Shown here piece by piece: positions 58,168 through 64,000 of a stretch of DNA of 64,000 bases; within the stretch, counting starts at the first letter, position 1; each line of letters starts with the position of its first letter. Origin of the DNA: Progne subis subis (lineage: Eukaryota; Chordata; Aves; Passeriformes; Hirundinidae); assembly GCA_022316685.1 (NCBI GenBank), contig JAKJHU010000026.1, forward strand, positions 1,302,001 through 1,366,000, written 5' to 3'. The notes under the pieces are model-generated. The model worked only from the letters and a program-made list of their open reading frames with translations, made no database searches and was not told the origin of the DNA. The position numbers and the translations under genes are program-made.

Positions 58168-61100
58168 GTCAGTGTCTTGTTTGTTTCATTAGATAAAATT
58201 GTGTCGTGTTAAGTTTGGATCATGAATGAGTATCACTTGTTGCATTGGGAGTTAATTGGAAACTCAAGTGCTGAGCTTTGTTTTAAATTATATGTACTGG
58301 ATTTTGCTACTGTTGTTCAAAAGTGAAGTGTTAAAAGTCTTCCCTGTAATCTTCATAAAGAAGTTAAAAGTTGAGATTTAACCATGTGTGGTACAAAAAA
58401 CACTTGGAGCACTAAAGTACTAAGTATGTTTTAATTTTCATTTGCATATTACTGCCTTTTAATAGCAGTGGTATACTGCTGTTCAAACATTTACTTGAAG
58501 GGAAGTTAGCTGGGCATTTCTTGGGAAGGTACTCTGTTGACATGGATTTCTCTAAGTGTGTGAGATGGAAAATCCATCTCTGAAATTGCCTCACAAAAGA
58601 GACTTAACTATCAAAGGATGTCATTTGAGAAGCCAGAAGGTAATGTACTTTAGTTTCATCAGCCTCAGAGACACTTAAATGAGCTGAGATGCCTATGTAG
58701 TCAGTATTTGTAAGATTAGTGTATCCTGTGCTGGTGCTCTAATCTTGGACTCAGCACACACTGGAATCATAATATTTGTCACTATTTCTAGTAGTTGTAT
58801 TTACAACTTAAGATAAAAAGCTTATTCTGAATGTTGTCTAGAAAGTTGTGACTCAACTATCTTTTTTTGCCTTTTTTCCAAATTTTTAGTTTTCTGTTGT
58901 GCTTTACTTAACTGAAATCAAATCAGTATTCACTATTATTAGCTAACAGGTATTTTCTGCATTTCCTGCTTTACTTGCCTTTCATTCTTCGGTCAGGGTT
59001 GTTCTCATTGTCGGGTAAAGCTGTTTTTACTATTCAATAGGACTGATTTTTTTTGGATTAAATACAGTAGTTTTTGTACTCAGGAATTCTGTGCTTGGTC
59101 AAATCATGGTAAAAATGATCAGTGGACACAGGATAGCTTAGGCCACAGCTTGCACCTGTCTTTAAAGGAGGTCATGTGGGCTTGAATTAATGGTTGTGAT
59201 TTATGCATGACATTAAAGTTAAAACTACTTTCTGATGAACCAGTTTTATGATTGGAAGCTCAAGTCTGGTCACATTTCATTTAGCGCAGTAAAGGAGTGT
59301 AAGATTAGATCTGATGATCCATCCTATTGTTAGTATATCAAAACTGGGTTTTTTGAATACCTGCCACCTTAGGGCCTGCATAAACTTTGTGACCATGAGT
59401 CAGATGCCAGGGTTCACGAATTCTTGTTCTTCTGTGTAAAATATACATTGATACTGCTATTCTTTCTCTGTCGCCCTGCTGTGTCAGCTATCTAATGACA
59501 TACAGCTGATAATGCTTGCAATTTTACTTACACGTAGCTCTCTTAACTCATTCTTGAAAGCGTGATTTGTAGTAAGGTTATTTTGTCTTCATTATAAGCT
59601 TTCATCATTGGAAGGGGCAGAAATATAGCATGTAACAGATTTTAGAGAGGCAGTCTGGGGTGCATGCTTCAGAGTGCAGCAAGGAGGAGGAAGGCTAGAT
59701 TTCTCTAGAATAATGATTATAAAGGGTTGAGATTGAAATAGTGGCTTTTTTCCTACTTGGTTCTGTTTGGTTTGAGTTGGTTTTGTGTGGGTTCTTTTCT
59801 TTGGCAGGGATGTGACTGGGTAAGCCTGCTGTTAAGTGTAAATAAGTACTGTGGATTAGCATGTTAAATAATGTTTGCTTGCTGGTGATGTATAAAGAAA
59901 ATAAATTGGACTGGTAGATTATAGGATTGCTTTGGAACATACCTTGAAATATATTTAGGATTTCAAAGCTGTAGCTTTTGACTTCAGGATTGCTAGATAT
60001 TTTAACAAAATCTTCACTGGTACTGCTCGAAGGAAGAAAAGAGCACTAAGTGCCTTTCTTCTGATTTCTGGTCATTATTCTTTTTTTGTCTTTAGCAACC
60101 AGAATTGGTGCAGTAATAATAAATGTATGCATATGTACAAATTGTGTTCCTCCTCTGGGCAGAAGGTTTTATTTTTCATTTTTCAAACATTCATTCGTTT
60201 TTGAAGATTGATGGAGGCATCTTTCTGTGTCAGGGTATTACAGCACTATTGCTTATCATTATTAAATGTAGGACTTCATTTCTGTTACAGTATGGAGCTC
60301 CTTTCATTTTGTGATGAATGAACAGTGGGGGAAAAGAGAGAGCAACACTATGCTTCACAACACTGTCATTCATTTTTGATTGCAATGTCTTGACAACACG
60401 ACTTGGTTGCAAAGTAGAAGACAGTAATTTTACGAAAGTAAATGCTTTTGAGACTAGACAGTCGGATTTTACAGAGAGTAATTTCTATATACTACTGCTA
60501 AAGCAACATACTAGCTTACAGGGTGAGAACTGGTATGCCTGAAAATCTGACGGATGTGCCTTAAATGAAGTTATAGATATAAATAAAGTTATACATCTCG
60601 CTGAAGTCTTAAGGCAGTCATGCACTATGAAGGAAGAAAATTTTAGTGCATTAATGCCAAAGTAAAAGCTGTGCACAGTCATTTGTTTATTAAGCTAATA
60701 AACTAATTGGATCAAGGGGCTGTCACAATTACTTTTTTTCACCTAGATTTTATGGATTCTGAATGGATAATTGAAGTCCATTATCTTGAAATATTTGATG
60801 GACTTACTAGATAATTCTTTTGGATACAGAAAAGAAGAAAGATAACACTGTAACTATGTTATGAACTATGCATTTTTTTCTGCTGACTTAACTTTACTGG
60901 AGCTACTTTCAGAAGTTAGCATCATTCTCTGTGTTAATACTCATTGCTGAAATGGAAGAGCTTGAACTGGAGCTGAGAAATAAACTGCCTTGTAACCTAA
61001 TTATTAGGAAAGAATTTTCATTTGGATCTGTTTGACTACTGAATAACAAATTTAAAATGTGCCTAGACTTAGTAAAAAGTTGTTGAGAATTGCAACTGGA

Positions 61101-62170
61101 GGAAGGCCTTGGCAAAGTTGCTTTTGCTGACGTGGTGTTGATTTGATGGACTTCAGGTTATTGTTTATACTCGAGTCTTGCAATTTCGGATGATTTTTGT
61201 TCCTTCCTGCTAGATGAGCTGTTAGAAAAGTTCTTTATAGATGTCTGAATGATACTGAATTGTAACATTTCCCTGAGCTTCGTGCTAAAAGTGACAAAGT
61301 AAATGCCAATGAAACGTGCTTTTAGCACTAAATGTTGATAGTGACCAGATAAGAGAGGATTATTGCTTTTTAATTAACATGCAAGGTCAATCTGTGTATT
61401 TCTGCTGTGGTTTAAATCAGAGTAGACAACAGTTAGAAATGGCAAATATTTCCTGTCAGTATCAGTAGTTAAATACATTTTGGAAAACAGTATCTTTCTG
61501 TACTGCGTGGAAAGGGTTTAAATGATTTAGTCAGAATTAAGTTTGCCTTAACAGCAGTTTTCCCTTGGTTTACCAGTAACGGTAGTAATTTAGAAATTGT
61601 AAATCATGTCAGATTGAATCACATACTAAGTTTTATATCCGTTGGTTTAAATGTATTTGTCAAATTAATATTAACATACAGAAAGTAACTTCCCTGTTCA
61701 CCTTTACAGCAAATGAAGAGAGAGATTGTTTTGAAAGGATATTTCTGGACAAATGCATAATTTTAGGTGTTGTGTTGACTACGGAAAGAGCTTGTAGAAT
61801 ATTTATTCAAAGTTAGTTTCGACTAGATTTTAATAAACCCCAAAACAACAACAAAAACCTCAAACCAAACAGCACATCCCAACGCTTTAAAGGAAAGTCA
61901 TTCTGAAAGTAATGAAGAAATGGAAAGATAGGCTGTTATTTAGAAGAGTGCTGCTTGTTCATATTATTTTAAATAGAAAGAAAATAATTTTTTTTTTTCT
62001 TTCCTATGACAGCTGCACGTAGGTAATCATTCCCTCAATGAAACGAGTCTTCATCATTGCTCCCTAAGTTCTTGAAGGCATTTAAAACTGGAAGAAGGGG
62101 TGGGATACAAAGTAGTAGCCCAACAAGCTTTTGGCAAGACATGTAATTCTTTGTCCTTTCTGCTGGTCAG
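58168..62170 (+). other. TRIO: TRIO intron 8 (4.0 kb)
   Basis: Nothing beyond short low-complexity stretches is seen, for example T/G-rich 59744-59805 and a C/A-only run at about 61836-61876. The acceptor is TTTCTGCTGGTCAG. Confidence 0.93.
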
Positions 62171-62401
62171 GTGAGCCAAGATGGGAAGTCACTCCTTGAC
62201 AAACTTCAGAGACCTTTGACTCCTGGGAGCTCCGATTCCCTCACCGCATCTGCCAACTACTCAAAAGCCGTCCGTCATGTCCTGGATGTCATCCATGAAG
62301 TGTTGCATCACCAGCGCCAACTGGAAAATATCTGGCAGCATCGAAAGGTCCGCTTGCACCAGCGGCTTCAGCTCTGCGTTTTTCAACAGGATGTTCAACA
62401 G
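62171..62401 (+). CDS. TRIO: TRIO exon 9: spectrin repeat 3 end and start of repeat 4
   Basis: The acceptor is GCTGGTCAG|GTGAGC and the donor CAACAG|GTAGGT. It has 77 whole codons, phase 0 in and out: VSQDGKSLLDKLQRPLTPGS, SDSLTASANYSKAVRHVLDV, IHEVLHHQRQLENIWQHRKV, RLHQRLQLCVFQQDVQQ. FQQDVQQ opens repeat 4; the following exon (VLDWIENHGEAF in TRIO) lies beyond the window. The exon begins with GTGAGC, itself donor-like, but protein continuity with exon 8 places the junction after CAG. From memory human TRIO has KAVHHVLD, so H-to-R is a visible change. Confidence 0.97.
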
Positions 62402-64000
62402 GTAGGTTTTACGTCACTTTGTCTGAATGCCGTTGTATTCTGTCAGCCTGATTGCACCGGCAGGTGAGTTTGGACTGCTAAAACCCGTGTTCTTTTGTAC
62501 AACAAGTGAATAGTTGCGTGAGATTGACTGAATGATACCAAGTTCTGTGCATTATCTCAACTTGGGTATTGGCTATTATGGATAACAATTGTATTTGAAA
62601 GTTAGTTCGACTTCATTTTTTCTTGATTTTAAATTAATTTATTTACTTTAAGTCATATATGATGAAAAAGATTTTTAATATAGACAGCTCTTCTGAGTTT
62701 GTGCTGGAAACTGACATTCGCATTATAGGTAAAATTCTAGACTTACGTGTCAGAAAGACTTCTTGTAACACACAAAAATTTAATAGTGTTATTTGGTGAA
62801 ATTTTTGATTTTAAACCCTCAGTGATACTTAATTGACTTAATAGTGTTTCCTTAAAACCTGAGAGTAGTATAATAAGGAATTATAAAAATTACAGATGAG
62901 ATTATTTTCTGATAATAACACTGTTCTTGAATTAATTGTTATCAGCTGCTATTTTTTTATTATTATGCCAACATCTGTAAAAGTTAGTAGTTAAGTACAG
63001 GCATTAGTATCTCTGACATAGCTTTTCCTTTTTAAAGTGAAACAACATAAAAGTCCTTGGTTGATGGATTTTTAATAAGCATAAAATGTTGGCTTTGGAC
63101 TGAAGTAACAGAGATAGTAATTTATCCTTTAACCGCTCATCTTCATACAAAAGTAAAGATGGCCAGTATTTGCTGATCATGTTCTTTCATTTCAGTGTAA
63201 AAGTGTTCACAAATCACAACTTCTGAATGGGGTTTTTAGATAGATGGGCATAGTTCTGGTTAAACTAATCTTTTTTCTTCAGAATTAGTTGCACTTTAAG
63301 CTAAATTTCTTGTACTGTTCTGTTTTAAGAAGATACTGGATGTGAGCAGTTTGGAGTGAAATAACTGATTTTCATCATTTACAGTAGTTGGAGAAGGTAA
63401 TTTAGGCAGATGGTGGGGAAACTGGGCAATCTTCATGACTGAACTTTCTTCTGCATCTGGTGAATGTCTCTTCATGTAGTTAAAGAAAATAATTTAAATG
63501 CTTTAGCAGTAAATCATGTGAAAACTTCAAAACTTTATTACTTATTTTTTTATCTAAAAGGAGGAATACATTGAAAGACAGGCTGTTATCCAGATTGTCA
63601 GTGCTGAGATGTGGCAAAGGATGTGGAAAGGCGTGAAAAATATTAGCTGACAAAAAAGTGAAAGATAGGAGAGGGAATGTTATGAATGGTCAGCAAAGGC
63701 ACAGAGAGCCAAAGAGTCCATTCATTATGCCGTTGTATAAATCCTTGAGGCTCTCCACAAAGGTTACAACATAAGCAGTGGCCTGTAAGGAGGGTCCAGT
63801 GCTGGTACTTGAAAGAGTAGTCAGTGAAGAGCAGTTCAGAATATGCTGTGATTCTATGATGAGGCACAGTCCACAAATGAATCACTTCTTAAATTGAAAA
63901 GGCGTCATAAGGAATCCTCAGAAACTGAAATTAACTCAGAAGTTTGATTCTCATGGAAAAATGTACATCCTCTCAGTAGTCTGGTGCCAGCAAGTATGGA
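62402..64000 (+). other. TRIO: Start of TRIO intron 9, truncated by the window end
   Basis: No further exon is found before 64000. A CR1-tail-like TGATTCTATGATGA lies at 63848-63861, but the sequence before it does not match CR1 by eye. Confidence 0.85.

Noticed and set aside
63640..63890. Possible CR1 end near 63848-63861
   Set aside because: Only a short TGATTCTATGATGA string matches; flanking sequence does not resemble CR1 by eye.

Overview
The window is vertebrate nuclear DNA, almost certainly avian. It is AT-rich intronic sequence with GT-AG spliced exons and CR1 LINE fragments. One retroviral LTR-like stretch resembles LTRs I know from bird genomes. No bacterial-type gene organisation, rRNA, tRNA or CRISPR is present.

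The only gene I can identify is TRIO, on the + strand. It encodes the triple-functional-domain Rho GEF, paralogue of kalirin. Eight consecutive internal exons can be placed to the base: 31341-31415, 38517-38631, 41921-42113, 42748-43260, 46382-46504, 54597-54788, 58036-58167 and 62171-62401. Spliced together they give 1,574 nt: two bases completing a split Gly codon plus 524 uninterrupted codons. They encode the Sec14 (CRAL-TRIO) domain and roughly the first three spectrin repeats. The GEF, SH3, Ig and kinase regions would lie beyond 64000. I number the exons 2-9 by analogy with mammalian TRIO. The usual first coding exon (Ala/Gly/Ser-rich N-terminus) is not in the window and presumably lies upstream.

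The most interesting region is a CpG-rich patch at about 28050-28340, 3 kb upstream of exon 2. It contains an open frame ending at 28364 on a GT donor in exactly the phase exon 2 needs (G|GG, Gly). It would give TRIO a short alternative N-terminus ending in a predicted amphipathic helix, as alternative promoters do in kalirin. The 5' leader holds a 40-codon uORF whose stop overlaps the candidate start codon (ATGA). A 19-base T tract follows the donor. A second CpG-rich patch (about 21600-21815) could be another promoter, but I find no convincing coding exon there.

Layout: 1-540, low-confidence LTR-like repeat. 541-21500, no genes, with one CR1 copy at about 11270-12085. 21540-21900, CpG patch followed by simple repeats. 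22200-28040, no genes. 28050-28364, candidate promoter and first exon. 31341-64000, TRIO exons 2-9 and their introns. Intron 2 carries an antisense LTR (about 31880-32655) and an antisense, internally deleted CR1 (about 36161-38130). Introns 3 and 5 carry perfect tandem duplications of 50 and 73 bp. Intron 6 carries a CR1 3' end and an unexplained 187-codon antisense ORF. All family assignments are from memory and by eye; no database search was possible.
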